NCBI GenBank assembly: GCA_964552945.1
Contig: CAZKIP010000006.1
Span: 1 to 64,000 of the forward strand
Reading direction: 5' to 3'
DNA from: CAZEAB01 sp964552945
Lineage (GTDB): Archaea > Nanobdellota > Nanobdellia > Woesearchaeales > GW2011-AR9
DNA length: 64,000 bases
Part shown: in pieces, positions 14,654 to 23,083 of the stretch
How positions within the stretch are numbered: the first letter of the stretch is position 1
Layout: each line of letters begins with the position of its first letter
Made by a program: the position numbers and the translations under genes
Notes under the pieces: generated by a model
The model's input: the letters and a program-made list of their open reading frames with translations, nothing else
Told to the model about the DNA's origin: nothing
The model's database searches: none

Positions 14654-17104
14654 TTATTCTTTGGTTTCTGAACCACCATCGCTAGCAGCATCTCCACTAC
14701 TTTCTGAAGAACCGCTATCAGATGAACCAGAATCACTTCCACTATCAGAAGAACCGCTATCTGAAGAGCTAGAATCACTTCCACTATCAGAAGAACCACT
14801 ATCTGAAGAGCTAGAATCACTTCCACTATCAGAAGAACCGCTATCAGAGGAATCACTTCCACCATCTGAAGCTGCTGAGCCAGCTTTGTTATCCCCCGAA
14901 TCAGTCGATGAATCATCAGACTTTGTTCCATCATCAGCTGGAGGAGTACTATCGTCAGGAGGTGGTGTTTTTGTAGGTGGAGGAGTTACTGGGTCTGTAC
15001 TGCTTGGAGGAGGACCATTATCCCCATATCCTAAACAAACACATTTATCTTCTCGACAATCTGTGTTCTGGTCACCACATTCTTGCTGGCATCCATCACT
15101 ACATTCACTAACTGGATGAGATTTACACTCTCCATAAGCGCAATAAGTTCCTTTCGGACAAAGTATTACATCGCAGCCTTTCTTCCAATCTTCACCACCT
15201 TTGTCATCATCGTAACAGACACATTTCCCATCTACACAATCTGTTCTAGAGGCTCCAGGACATTTTGCTTGACAATCACCACAACTTCCACCATCTGGGA
15301 AACATTTACCATATTCACAATGATAGCCTTGCTTACAATCTATAGCACCACAGCCAACATTTGGGTCACCTTTATCTCCAGAATCTACACACTTACAATC
15401 ATATCCGTTATCATCACAAATATGTAGTTGGTCAGGACCACAATCTCTTCTGTCAACACCTCTTTTAGATTCAGAAATCCTTCTACATTCTTCATGATCT
15501 CTTTGACTAGAACCATCTAATCCAGCATCCAAACACTCTTTTGGAGCCTCAAGCTTAAAGCGAATCTTGCCACATTCACGCCAATCATTTCTACTATCTC
15601 CAGTAAGCCCTGCATCCAAACATTCCTTAGGAGCATCCAATCTAAATTTGATTGCGTCACACTTTTTCCAATCATTCCTTCCTTCTCCAGTAAGTCCTGC
15701 ATCAAGACATTCCTTAGGAGAATCTAATTTAAATTTGATAGCTTCACATCTCTTCCAATCATCTCTATTTGAACCGTCAATACCTGCATCCAAACATTCT
15801 TTGGGAGCATCTAACTTAAATCTAATGGCGTCACATTGTTTCCAGTCACTTCTTCCAGAACCATCCAATCCTGCATCGATACACTCCTGAGGAGCATCCA
15901 ATTTAAACATGTACCTCTCACATTCCCGACGATCTTTCAAACCAGCTTTTATACATTCCTGAGGAGCTTCCAATTCAAACATTATTTTATCACAAGCTTT
16001 CCTTGCCTCATTTTCATTCTTAGGGTCTATTTTACCTTCCTCTAATGCCTTATAACATTCTGGAGGAGCATGAATTTTAAACATAACTTTCATACAATCT
16101 TCTCTGCTAGTTGCACCTTCTTCAACACACTCTGTAGGAATGTGTAAATCATGCTTGGATTCTCCAAACTTATCTTCCACTTCTTCCATAACTTCTTGTA
16201 AATAATCTGGTAAAAGGTCTATTGGATCTCCTGCATCTTGCATCTTCTCGCAAGCTGCTTCGTCTCCATCATCACAGGCAGCTGCCAATGGTGCTATTAT
16301 CTTACACTGCTCAGCAAATGGTTTTACAGAAATATCATCACATCTACATGATTTTGGATTTTGGAAACATTGAGTCATAATTCCAAAAAATTTTCTTGCT
16401 TCAACTTCTTGTTCTTTAGTTAATTTTTGATCTAAATCTCTTTTCCACTTAGGAGCATCTTCACCAGTTTTACAAACTTTAGAATATTCTAAGGGATCTA
16501 AATCAGAAAGGGCTTCACATAGATCATTTATCTTTCTAGAAATTTTTGCAGCTAAAGCAATTTTATCTTCCTGTTTAAGACTTTCGTCAACTCCTTTTTG
16601 AATATCTTTCCAATCATCATCTTTTAACTTTGCTTCAAAAGAGTTCAATACTCCCTTAACAGCTTTACTACTTTCCCTTACTCTTTTTTCAATGTTTGGA
16701 GAAACTTCCTTTTGAATGATATCATTATATTTGTTTACTCTGTCTAAAGCCACTTCAGCAGCTTCTGGATTGTCAGATTCAAGCATTTCTTTCAATTCCA
16801 ACACTTTCTCTTCCTTGTACTCCAAAGCCTTCTCGGGATCATCTCCCACTAAAACGGATTCAACAATATTTTCTATGAAATAGAAATTGCTATCTGGTGT
16901 TAAACCGGCACTACCTTCCAATTCAACATCGCCAATATCATCATAGATATCTTCTTCTATGACTTTAGAAAATTCTTTGTCAGCATAAGATTCGTCATGA
17001 GAATCTGTAGGACCATCTAGTTTAGCATCTTCTGCAGCTAAAACAAGCATTGGCAATAACAATAGTATTAATGAGAAGAACATTACTTTATTCAAAAGTT
17101 TCAT
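14654..17104 (-). CDS. secreted cysteine-repeat protein with Ser/Asp-rich tail
   Basis: The 816-residue protein has a signal peptide (1-23). A segment near 65-135 (GLTPDSNFYFIENI) recalls the DUF5667 type. Residues 324-542 hold eight tandem repeats of about 29 residues with two cysteines each (pattern KECLDAGL-x8-DW-x2-C-x7-LDAP). EGF-like cysteine clusters lie near 555-690, then a Pro/Thr linker, then a Ser/Asp/Gly tail from about 740. AGAGGTG before the ATG is a clear ribosome site. It is probably an extracellular surface protein. The last four or five full repeats are nearly identical, implying recent duplication. Function unknown. Confidence 0.8.
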   Translation of the reverse strand: MKLLNKVMFFSLILLLLPMLVLAAEDAKLDGPTDSHDESYADKEFSKVIEEDIYDDIGDVELEGSAGLTPDSNFYFIENIVESVLVGDDPEKALEYKEEKVLELKEMLESDNPEAAEVALDRVNKYNDIIQKEVSPNIEKRVRESSKAVKGVLNSFEAKLKDDDWKDIQKGVDESLKQEDKIALAAKISRKINDLCEALSDLDPLEYSKVCKTGEDAPKWKRDLDQKLTKEQEVEARKFFGIMTQCFQNPKSCRCDDISVKPFAEQCKIIAPLAAACDDGDEAACEKMQDAGDPIDLLPDYLQEVMEEVEDKFGESKHDLHIPTECVEEGATSREDCMKVMFKIHAPPECYKALEEGKIDPKNENEARKACDKIMFELEAPQECIKAGLKDRRECERYMFKLDAPQECIDAGLDGSGRSDWKQCDAIRFKLDAPKECLDAGIDGSNRDDWKRCEAIKFKLDSPKECLDAGLTGEGRNDWKKCDAIKFRLDAPKECLDAGLTGDSRNDWRECGKIRFKLEAPKECLDAGLDGSSQRDHEECRRISESKRGVDRRDCGPDQLHICDDNGYDCKCVDSGDKGDPNVGCGAIDCKQGYHCEYGKCFPDGGSCGDCQAKCPGASRTDCVDGKCVCYDDDKGGEDWKKGCDVILCPKGTYCAYGECKSHPVSECSDGCQQECGDQNTDCREDKCVCLGYGDNGPPPSSTDPVTPPPTKTPPPDDSTPPADDGTKSDDSSTDSGDNKAGSAASDGGSDSSDSGSSDSGSDSSSSDSGSSDSGSDSSSSDSGSSDSGSDSGSSDSGSSESSGDAASDGGSETKE
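14697..14870. repeat. imperfect tandem repeat coding for the Ser/Asp tail
   Basis: Units of about 45 bases built from TCACTTCCACTATCAGAAG and variants recur. They encode SGSSDSGSDSS-type sequence at the C-terminus of the 816-residue secreted protein. Confidence 0.75.
15500..15915. repeat. tandem 87-base coding repeats
   Basis: Successive copies differing by a few bases (for example around CTTAGGAGCATCCAATCTAA) encode the 29-residue two-cysteine repeats. The best conserved copies lie between about 15520 and 15900. Confidence 0.7.
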
Positions 17105-17217
17105 GGGAACACCTCTTTATGATACTAGAAAGAACCAATTGTATTTAAAGGTACTGCCGACAAATACCCTTAATCTTTTATAGTTGAATTATTTACTTGA
17201 TTAAAAAAGAGGTAGAG

Positions 17218-18213
17218 ATGAAACTTATTGCTCCATTTGCTCTATTATTAATTTTGATTTTATTAGTTGGTTGTTCTTTAGAAATTAATGAAATAAATAG
17301 TACAAAAATAGAACAAGAAAAAATCAAAAAAGAAATTGAGTACAAAAAGGCAATCACCAAACTTAATGAGAACGCAACAACAAACAAAACGATTCAAGAT
17401 TTGGATAAAAGGCATGGGTACCTTCTAAAACAAATTGATAAGATTAACGAAACGGAATTTAAAATGGCCGATTTTGTTAGAATTAAAATAGAATTAGATT
17501 TTCTAAAAGTAAGCAATTACAATAAAAATAAAGTAAACTCCCTTTCAAAAAAATTCTTACAAGCTTTTAGTGAAGCTGAAAAGGCTGCAAAAGTTGATGA
17601 AGATTACTCTGGCTTAAGTCTCAATGATAGATATTATTCACTAGAAAGAAAAATTGAGAAATATTCTAAAGGAGAAATCAAACTAAAAGTGGTAGAATAT
17701 TTACATCTTGAAGAAGAATTGGATAAATTACAGAAAGAGGGCTATATTGCCAGCAGAATCAGCGATTTAAGAACTAAACTCCTTAAATCAGTTATTTCTG
17801 AAGTAGAATTTGCAATAGTTGATTATCAAATTCCTGAGGAAGAGATTGAAGAGGTTAAAGAGGAAAAAGTAATCGAAGTAGTTACTGAAGAAGTAGAAGA
17901 AAAACCAAAGAAAAAAGTGGTAAAAATGATTTCTGAAGGCCCCGAAGAAGAATTGGGAGTTATCAAAATGATAGATGGTGGCTTTAGTACCAAAATTCTA
18001 AACATCAATCAGGGAGACAACATAGTTTGGGAGAATGTTAGGACAGGAAGAATTAAAATAGCTTTAGTTGTTGGAAATAGAAAATGTAGAGATATAAACA
18101 GTGGCTTCTTTAATCCAGGAGAATCTTACAATTGGACTTTTAATCAAAAAGGTGTTTGCTATGTTTCAGATGGAATTTATACTACACAAGCAATGAAAAT
18201 AACTATCTCTTAA
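17218..18213 (+). CDS. lipoprotein with a degenerate cupredoxin-like domain
   Basis: A short signal peptide ends in the lipobox LLVGC, so the mature protein should be lipid-anchored outside the membrane. A Lys/Glu-rich helical region (about 30-215) and an acidic stretch (about 215-245) precede a C-terminal domain of about 85 residues. That domain has a cupredoxin outline (ILNINQGDNIVWEN, then GVCYVSDGIYTTQAM). Cys and Met are present but both histidine ligands are missing, so copper binding is unlikely. The ATG at 17218 follows AAAGAGGTAGAG. The 3' end overlaps the convergent taw1 gene by four bases. Confidence 0.75.
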   Translation: MKLIAPFALLLILILLVGCSLEINEINSTKIEQEKIKKEIEYKKAITKLNENATTNKTIQDLDKRHGYLLKQIDKINETEFKMADFVRIKIELDFLKVSNYNKNKVNSLSKKFLQAFSEAEKAAKVDEDYSGLSLNDRYYSLERKIEKYSKGEIKLKVVEYLHLEEELDKLQKEGYIASRISDLRTKLLKSVISEVEFAIVDYQIPEEEIEEVKEEKVIEVVTEEVEEKPKKKVVKMISEGPEEELGVIKMIDGGFSTKILNINQGDNIVWENVRTGRIKIALVVGNRKCRDINSGFFNPGESYNWTFNQKGVCYVSDGIYTTQAMKITIS

Positions 18214-19403
18214 TCTTCATAGAAACTTAATTCTTGAGTTTCTTCATCAACAAAAAGATGATCGTTCTCTTTCAAAAAACGCGTTCTAACATGGTCTGGC
18301 ATTTGTTGCCAAGTTCCTTTTCCAGATAAACCTGTTGAAGGAGTTTTCATAAGATAATCATCGGCAGTAAATTCAACTCCAGAATTGGCCAACTCTTCAA
18401 ATTTAGGAAAATCAATCCAAGTATACCATCCATCTTCTTTCTTAAATTTTTTCTTGGCCAACATTACTACTCTACTAGGGATATGTTCAGAAACAATTTC
18501 ATAATTCTCTAAGTAAGGCATCAATTTTTTTGTGAATTGTACAATCTCTTCATGCAAAGGCATATTAGTTCTACTTAACCTTCCTTGAGATTCTCCAACA
18601 TGCATATAGCCTTTAACTTCAACAAAATCACTATCGCTTCTTTTAATTAAAGAAGCATAATTCTCAGGTTCCACATCGTTGATATTTTTTATCATAGTTA
18701 ACCTGATACAAGTCCTTTCTTTCTTCTCTGCCAAGTAATCTAATGCTTTTAGTAACCTCTCCCAATAGTCTGCAAACAGAGGTTTGTCAACTTCCTTCAA
18801 CATTTCCTTATTAGGAGCATCGACTGAAATGTATAGCTGAGTAATAGGTTTAAGATTTTTTATTGGTTCTGGGTACTGGCCATTTGTAACAATAAATGTT
18901 GAAATTCCTTGCTGATGAAATTTATCAAGCAACTCATTCATCTTAGGATAAATTATTGGTTCTCCCGTTAAAGACAGGGCAACGTGTTTCACAGTGTTGG
19001 ATGCTTCATAAGCCCTCTTGTTGGCTTTATCTGAACCTTTAAATCCAACAAGCAATTTGTGGTGAGCTGCTATGCTACCATCTAAAACAAATTCAGCATC
19101 ATCAACTCCCCACTTCCATTCTTTACTTACGGGTGCTTTGTAACCTCTCCAACAAAAGGTACATCTGTTTGCACAACTAATAGAGGTGGTCATTTGCATA
19201 CATTGATTTGACATAATGCCATAGAATTTTAATTTGTAACAGCCACCTTTTCCTCTAATCATATTTCTAGTCCAACCGCAAGTTTTGACAGCGCTATGGC
19301 TACCTACAACTCTGTACTGCTGCCTTTCAAGATTTTTAATCTCGAGCTCAGAAAGTTGCGCTTTCTTTCCTTCAAGTTCCGCTTTTGCTTCTGAAGTTAA
19401 CAT
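18210..19403 (-). CDS. taw1: tRNA 4-demethylwyosine synthase (Taw1/TYW1)
   Basis: This radical-SAM enzyme builds the tricyclic base at G37 of tRNA-Phe from N1-methylguanosine and pyruvate. C77-x3-C81-x2-C84 (SCANRCTFCWRG) binds the radical-SAM cluster. C42, C55 and C68, spaced 13 and 13, match the second 4Fe-4S site of archaeal Taw1. The motif LSLTGEPIIYPK also fits. At 397 residues it is slightly longer than typical. It is divergent from the exchanger gene at 19523. Confidence 0.92.
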   Translation of the reverse strand: MLTSEAKAELEGKKAQLSELEIKNLERQQYRVVGSHSAVKTCGWTRNMIRGKGGCYKLKFYGIMSNQCMQMTTSISCANRCTFCWRGYKAPVSKEWKWGVDDAEFVLDGSIAAHHKLLVGFKGSDKANKRAYEASNTVKHVALSLTGEPIIYPKMNELLDKFHQQGISTFIVTNGQYPEPIKNLKPITQLYISVDAPNKEMLKEVDKPLFADYWERLLKALDYLAEKKERTCIRLTMIKNINDVEPENYASLIKRSDSDFVEVKGYMHVGESQGRLSRTNMPLHEEIVQFTKKLMPYLENYEIVSEHIPSRVVMLAKKKFKKEDGWYTWIDFPKFEELANSGVEFTADDYLMKTPSTGLSGKGTWQQMPDHVRTRFLKENDHLFVDEETQELSFYED

Positions 19404-19522
19404 AGAACCTCAATTCTAAGAATCCTTTAAAAAGTTTTTCAGGGAAAAAACATTTTTAATAAGCTTATTATTATAAATGTCAACAACAAAACAATTTTAA
19501 ACCTACGCACTTTACTTCAAAC

Positions 19523-20485
19523 ATGCAAATAGATTTATTATTCTGGATTGGACTCTTTGTAATAAGTTTGATTGTTCTTATTAAATCTTCAGACTATTTT
19601 ACTATATCGGCAGAAAAAATAGGTGTATACTTTGGCTTACCAGCATTTTTAGTAGGAGTTACAATAGTAGCTTTAGGAACTTCATTGCCAGAATTGTTAT
19701 CGTCTATCATTGCTGTTTTAAAAGGGTCTTCTGAAATAGTTGTTGGTAATGTTGTTGGTTCAAACATTACAAACATTTTTTTAGTACTTGGAATTTCTGC
19801 GATTATTGGGAAGAAGTTAAAAATTGGGTATGAATTAATGCATGTTGACCTTCCAATACTGATGGCATCAGCTTTATATCTTGCTATTACAATTTGGGAT
19901 GGAGTTTTTACTTGGAGCGAAGGCATACTTGGATTAATTGGTTTAGTGGTATACCTTTTATATACAGTTAATACAGAAAAAAAAGATAAACATACAAAAA
20001 CTAAAAAAGTAGTAAAAAAATTAAAACAAGGTAAAAAATTTCCAATAAAAGCTTCAGCCATACTTTTTATAAGTGGGATATTTATTTTTTTTAGTGCCAA
20101 ATATACTATAGAATCAGTAATAAAATTATCTCAAATATTTAATATTGGAACAGAAATAATTGCTGTCAGCGTAGTAGCTCTTGGGACATCCTTACCTGAA
20201 TTAATGGTAAGTATCTCAGCTGCAAGGAAAGGTTTTGCTGAGATGGCTGTTGGAAATGTTCTTGGATCAAACATTTTTAATGCATTTGTAGTAATGGGAA
20301 TCCCTGCATTTTTTGGAACCTTAATAATTCCCTCATCCATCTTAAGTTTTGGATTACCAATGATGTTGGTTGCAAGTTTTCTATATTTAATAATGACACA
20401 AGATAAAGAAGTAACTCAGTGGGAAGGATGGATATTGTTAATATTCTATGTGTTTTTTATTGGAAAAACGTTTAACCTCATTTAG
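19523..20485 (+). CDS. CaCA-family Ca2+/Na+ exchanger
   Basis: The 320-residue integral membrane protein has about ten hydrophobic segments in two inverted halves. Each half holds the ion-binding alpha repeat (ALGTSLPELLSS near 52-63 and ALGTSLPELMVS near 220-232, each followed by GN(V)xGSN). The halves are joined by a lysine-rich cytoplasmic loop near 150-170. It probably exports Ca2+ in exchange for Na+ or H+, consistent with the many Ca2+-binding motifs in the surface proteins of this window. The stop overlaps the convergent gene by four bases. Confidence 0.93.
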   Translation: MQIDLLFWIGLFVISLIVLIKSSDYFTISAEKIGVYFGLPAFLVGVTIVALGTSLPELLSSIIAVLKGSSEIVVGNVVGSNITNIFLVLGISAIIGKKLKIGYELMHVDLPILMASALYLAITIWDGVFTWSEGILGLIGLVVYLLYTVNTEKKDKHTKTKKVVKKLKQGKKFPIKASAILFISGIFIFFSAKYTIESVIKLSQIFNIGTEIIAVSVVALGTSLPELMVSISAARKGFAEMAVGNVLGSNIFNAFVVMGIPAFFGTLIIPSSILSFGLPMMLVASFLYLIMTQDKEVTQWEGWILLIFYVFFIGKTFNLI

Positions 20486-20805
20486 ACAGCCACTCTTCTA
20501 TGATTAAAAGGGAAGTATCTTTCAAAACGCCTAACAATTTTTTTTGAAATAAGTCTGCCTGCTTTCTTCAGAAGAAGTGGTAAAGTGTATTCAATAATTG
20601 CCTTATTTGCAGTTACCCAAATTTTTCCCTTAACAGATGCTCGTAAATATTTAATTTCAAATTGTAATTCGTGACTTCCATTCCAAGATGATTCATAAGA
20701 ACTCACTTTACTTGCATATTTACTTTCTAAATCTCTTGCAAGAAGTTGTAATTGGGCTATAGCTTTTCTTAATCCCAAATTATGTGTGTGTTCGTCCCGT
20801 TCCAT
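20482..20805 (-). CDS. small PHA-granule-associated-like protein
   Basis: The 107-residue protein resembles the polyhydroxyalkanoic acid system family in outline. It has an N-terminal helix (HNLGLRKAIAQLQLLA), a central strand pair ending KGKIWVTANKAIIEYTL, and a C-terminal amphipathic helix ending in basic residues. No polymer synthase is seen nearby, so the family name should not be read as a function. TATA-like sequence lies in the 110-base gap to the divergent Nmd3-like gene. Confidence 0.55.
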   Translation of the reverse strand: MERDEHTHNLGLRKAIAQLQLLARDLESKYASKVSSYESSWNGSHELQFEIKYLRASVKGKIWVTANKAIIEYTLPLLLKKAGRLISKKIVRRFERYFPFNHRRVAV

Positions 20806-20916
20806 GATTTGTGAAATAAGTAGTTGCTTTTATTTTTTTCTGAAAATATGTAAATAAAACAAGCAACCCATAATTATTACCAAAAATATTAAAACAACGC
20901 TTACTTTTCTTCATAC

Positions 20917-21366
20917 ATGGTCAGAGATTTGAAAGGAAAACATCCCAACTACTTCGAAGCAATAATTCAACTTAGAGATGTCTCTAAACAAGTTGTTGAT
21001 TTTGTTGAAGAAGAAATTGAAAGGTCAAAAATAGTCATTGTAAAAAAAGAAGAAGTTAAGAATGGCTTGGATTACTACCTAGCTGACAACAATCAAGGTA
21101 AAGCACTAGGAAAACTTTTGCAAGATAGAATTGGTGGAGAAATCAAAATGACCTCCTCACTTCATACAAAAAAAGATAACAAAGAACTTTATAGAGTAAC
21201 AATTCTTTTCAGAGAAGCCCATTTCAGAAGAGGAGATGAAGTCACATACCAAGGAGATGATTACGTTGTTAAATCTATGGGAAAAGATATCTTCATGCAA
21301 AACATAAAAAATGGGAAAAAAGTTCACGTAAAATATAGGGACATGAGAGAAATTAAATTAATTTAA
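20917..21366 (+). CDS. Nmd3-related protein lacking the zinc-binding N-terminus
   Basis: The 149 residues match the middle and C-terminal part of archaeal Nmd3: NYFEAIIQLR at the start, GLDYYLADNNQGKALGKLL, GGEIKMTSSLHTKKD, LYRVTILFRE, and a small beta-barrel GDEVTYQGDDYVVKSM. The four CxxC motifs that normally precede this region are absent. The 110 bases upstream are too short to hold them. Nmd3 binds the large ribosomal subunit; a truncated form may keep only part of that role. A second locus elsewhere could supply the missing part. Confidence 0.75.
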   Translation: MVRDLKGKHPNYFEAIIQLRDVSKQVVDFVEEEIERSKIVIVKKEEVKNGLDYYLADNNQGKALGKLLQDRIGGEIKMTSSLHTKKDNKELYRVTILFREAHFRRGDEVTYQGDDYVVKSMGKDIFMQNIKNGKKVHVKYRDMREIKLI

Positions 21367-22321
21367 GTTTTTTCTTTAGTAAAGGTATTTTGGCATCCAT
21401 TGATTTCTCACCAATTTTAATGAACCTATCTATTTTATCAAAATCAGCCCAACCTAATTTTCCAAATGAAGGAGACAATTTAATATCAACTTTAGCATTC
21501 TTCATTTTTTCCCTTGCCAAATTGTTGGTAAGAATGTTAACCGCTTCGGTCATTACTTTAGTAATCGGAAAGGGTTCTTTTCCAATCAACATCCTTAATA
21601 TTTTTGCTGGATAAAGAATTTTGTCAAAAATCCAATTAAGAAGTTTTCTGATAAAACCAGGCCATCTCTCAGGAAACAAAATGTTTTTCAAAAGCTTAAT
21701 TTGTTCAGTGAAAAATTTTTTCTTCATCTCAGACAATAAACCTAAGTTTTTTACAGCGGGACCTCTCCTTGATTTCTCTTTAGCATACAAATCAACAGCA
21801 ATAACTACGTTAGAACCCATATCTTGTACAACATCAAAAGGTGTTGGATCTGAAACAGCACCATCAATGTAATAATTTTTTCCCACTTTCATAGGTGCAA
21901 ATATACCTGGAATAGAAATTGAAGCCCTCACCGCTTTAACCAAACTTCCTTTACTAAAAACTACCCTCTCTCTAGTTCTCAAATTATAAGAAACAATCCT
22001 TAAAGGTATATCAAGATCTTTAAACTTTTTATTTCCAAGAAGATCTTTTAATTTTCTTTCAATTAATTGCCCTCTTAAAAGACCAACTTTAGGAACCATG
22101 AAATCAACCATCGTTCTCCAATCTGTTTCTTTAGCAATCTTTTCAATTTCCTCTAAAGATTTTCCTGCAGCATAAGCAGCAGCAATTACTGCACCCATAG
22201 AAGTTCCCGCTAAATAATCCGGATAAATATGATGTTTATGTAACGATTTAAGAATCCCAATATGGGATAACCCTTTAGCACTTCCTGCACCTAATGCCAA
22301 CCCCAATTTAATTTTCTTCAT
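21353..22321 (-). CDS. patatin-like phospholipase (RssA/NTE type)
   Basis: This serine hydrolase has the oxyanion-hole loop GAGSAKGLSHIG (residues 11-22), nucleophile elbow GTSMG (39-43) and catalytic aspartate in DGAVSDP (about 155). It probably deacylates phospholipid-like or other esters at the inner face of the membrane. The C-terminal 130 residues are basic. The ATG at 22321 is preferred because AGAGATG lies eight bases upstream; GTG at 22330 is possible. The 3' end overlaps the convergent Nmd3-like gene by 14 bases. Confidence 0.88.
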   Translation of the reverse strand: MKKIKLGLALGAGSAKGLSHIGILKSLHKHHIYPDYLAGTSMGAVIAAAYAAGKSLEEIEKIAKETDWRTMVDFMVPKVGLLRGQLIERKLKDLLGNKKFKDLDIPLRIVSYNLRTRERVVFSKGSLVKAVRASISIPGIFAPMKVGKNYYIDGAVSDPTPFDVVQDMGSNVVIAVDLYAKEKSRRGPAVKNLGLLSEMKKKFFTEQIKLLKNILFPERWPGFIRKLLNWIFDKILYPAKILRMLIGKEPFPITKVMTEAVNILTNNLAREKMKNAKVDIKLSPSFGKLGWADFDKIDRFIKIGEKSMDAKIPLLKKKLKLI

Positions 22322-22392
22322 AAACTTCACATCTCTTTTTGGTAATAATACCTAAAATATCTTACTCTTTAATTTCTTTTCTAAAATATAAC

Positions 22393-22827
22393 CTAAAAAA
22401 TTTTACTGGAACCACTTTTAACACACAAATCAAGAATCTTTTTTCTACTATCAAAATCTTCATCTACTTCATGCCAATGACTAATTTCTTTTTCACCTTT
22501 TTTCCAACAAAGAAGAACTTTTCTTTCACCTAAATTGGAAAAGATATCAACAATGCCTTCATCAATATCTTTAAGGATGCATCCTTTTTTTTCCAACTTC
22601 TCCAAAAGGTTGTAAAAATCAAAAGAAAGTTTATGTAGAGATTTATTAAATCCAGTTATAAAACGAAGTTGTTGACGATTTGGATCATCTACTTCAATTT
22701 CCACAGATTCTAATAAAATAAGAATTTCATGCAGTTTCTGGAGATCTTCTAAAATCAAGCTAACTTTAGGCAATATTTTCTCTGCTTCTTTCAAAGATAA
22801 CAGCTTTTCTCCATTAAATTTTCTCAT
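22393..22827 (-). CDS. DUF2203-family protein
   Basis: The 144-residue protein has long N-terminal helices (SLKEAEKILPKVSLILEDLQ), then GCILKDIDEGIVDIFS and VLLCWKKGEKEISHWHEVD. The last part is the hallmark LCW-x8-WHE motif of the family. Function is not established. The longer reading from 22935 would run into the structured element, so the ATG at 22827 is used. TTATAAATTT at 22851-22860 is spaced for leaderless transcription. Confidence 0.8.
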   Translation of the reverse strand: MRKFNGEKLLSLKEAEKILPKVSLILEDLQKLHEILILLESVEIEVDDPNRQQLRFITGFNKSLHKLSFDFYNLLEKLEKKGCILKDIDEGIVDIFSNLGERKVLLCWKKGEKEISHWHEVDEDFDSRKKILDLCVKSGSSKIF

Positions 22828-22850
22828 TAAAACTAAAGAGCTGATTATGC

Positions 22851-22860
22851 TTATAAATTT
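22851..22860. promoter_or_regulatory. TATA element between DUF2203 gene and structured RNA
   Basis: TTATAAATTT is nearly symmetric. It lies about 24-33 bases from the DUF2203 ATG on one side and about 16-25 bases from the start of the paired region at 22876 on the other. Confidence 0.5.
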
Positions 22861-22875
22861 ATTGAATAAAAAGAC

Positions 22876-23009
22876 TGTAGAAATCCTAACCGTCGCTGCC
22901 ATCAATGACGCCAATAACAAAGTTATTGATGGCATGGCGCGACGAAGGAGATATAATTTCCATACAAAGTGTGGGAATTAAGTCTCCGAAGTAGGGTAGG
23001 ATTTCTATA
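22876..23009 (+). ncRNA. candidate three-way-junction RNA
   Basis: P1 pairs TAGAAATCCTA (22878-22888) with TAGGATTTCTA (22997-23007), extendable by two pairs. P2 pairs CGTCGC with GCGACG, then TGCCATC with GATGGCA, then AATAAC with GTTATT around an AAA loop. It carries bulges TGGC and AATGACGCC. P3 pairs GGAGA with TCTCC, then twelve continuous pairs (22954-22965 with 22969-22980) around a second AAA loop. No reading frame runs through it. The AAA loops and upstream TATA favour the plus strand. The downstream protease gene has its own TATA-like box near 23050, so this is probably a separate transcript. Confidence 0.7.
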
Positions 23010-23083
23010 GTATTAAATAAAAAGAAGAAAATCTATGAACACAAACAACAAAACATTTAAACAAGCACCTTTTACTCCAAACA

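Noticed and set aside
14661..15119. Plus-strand frame and CRISPR-like spaced repeats
   Set aside because: The repeats are in frame, of variable spacing, and encode the Ser/Asp tail of the minus-strand secreted protein. There are no unique spacers and no cas genes.
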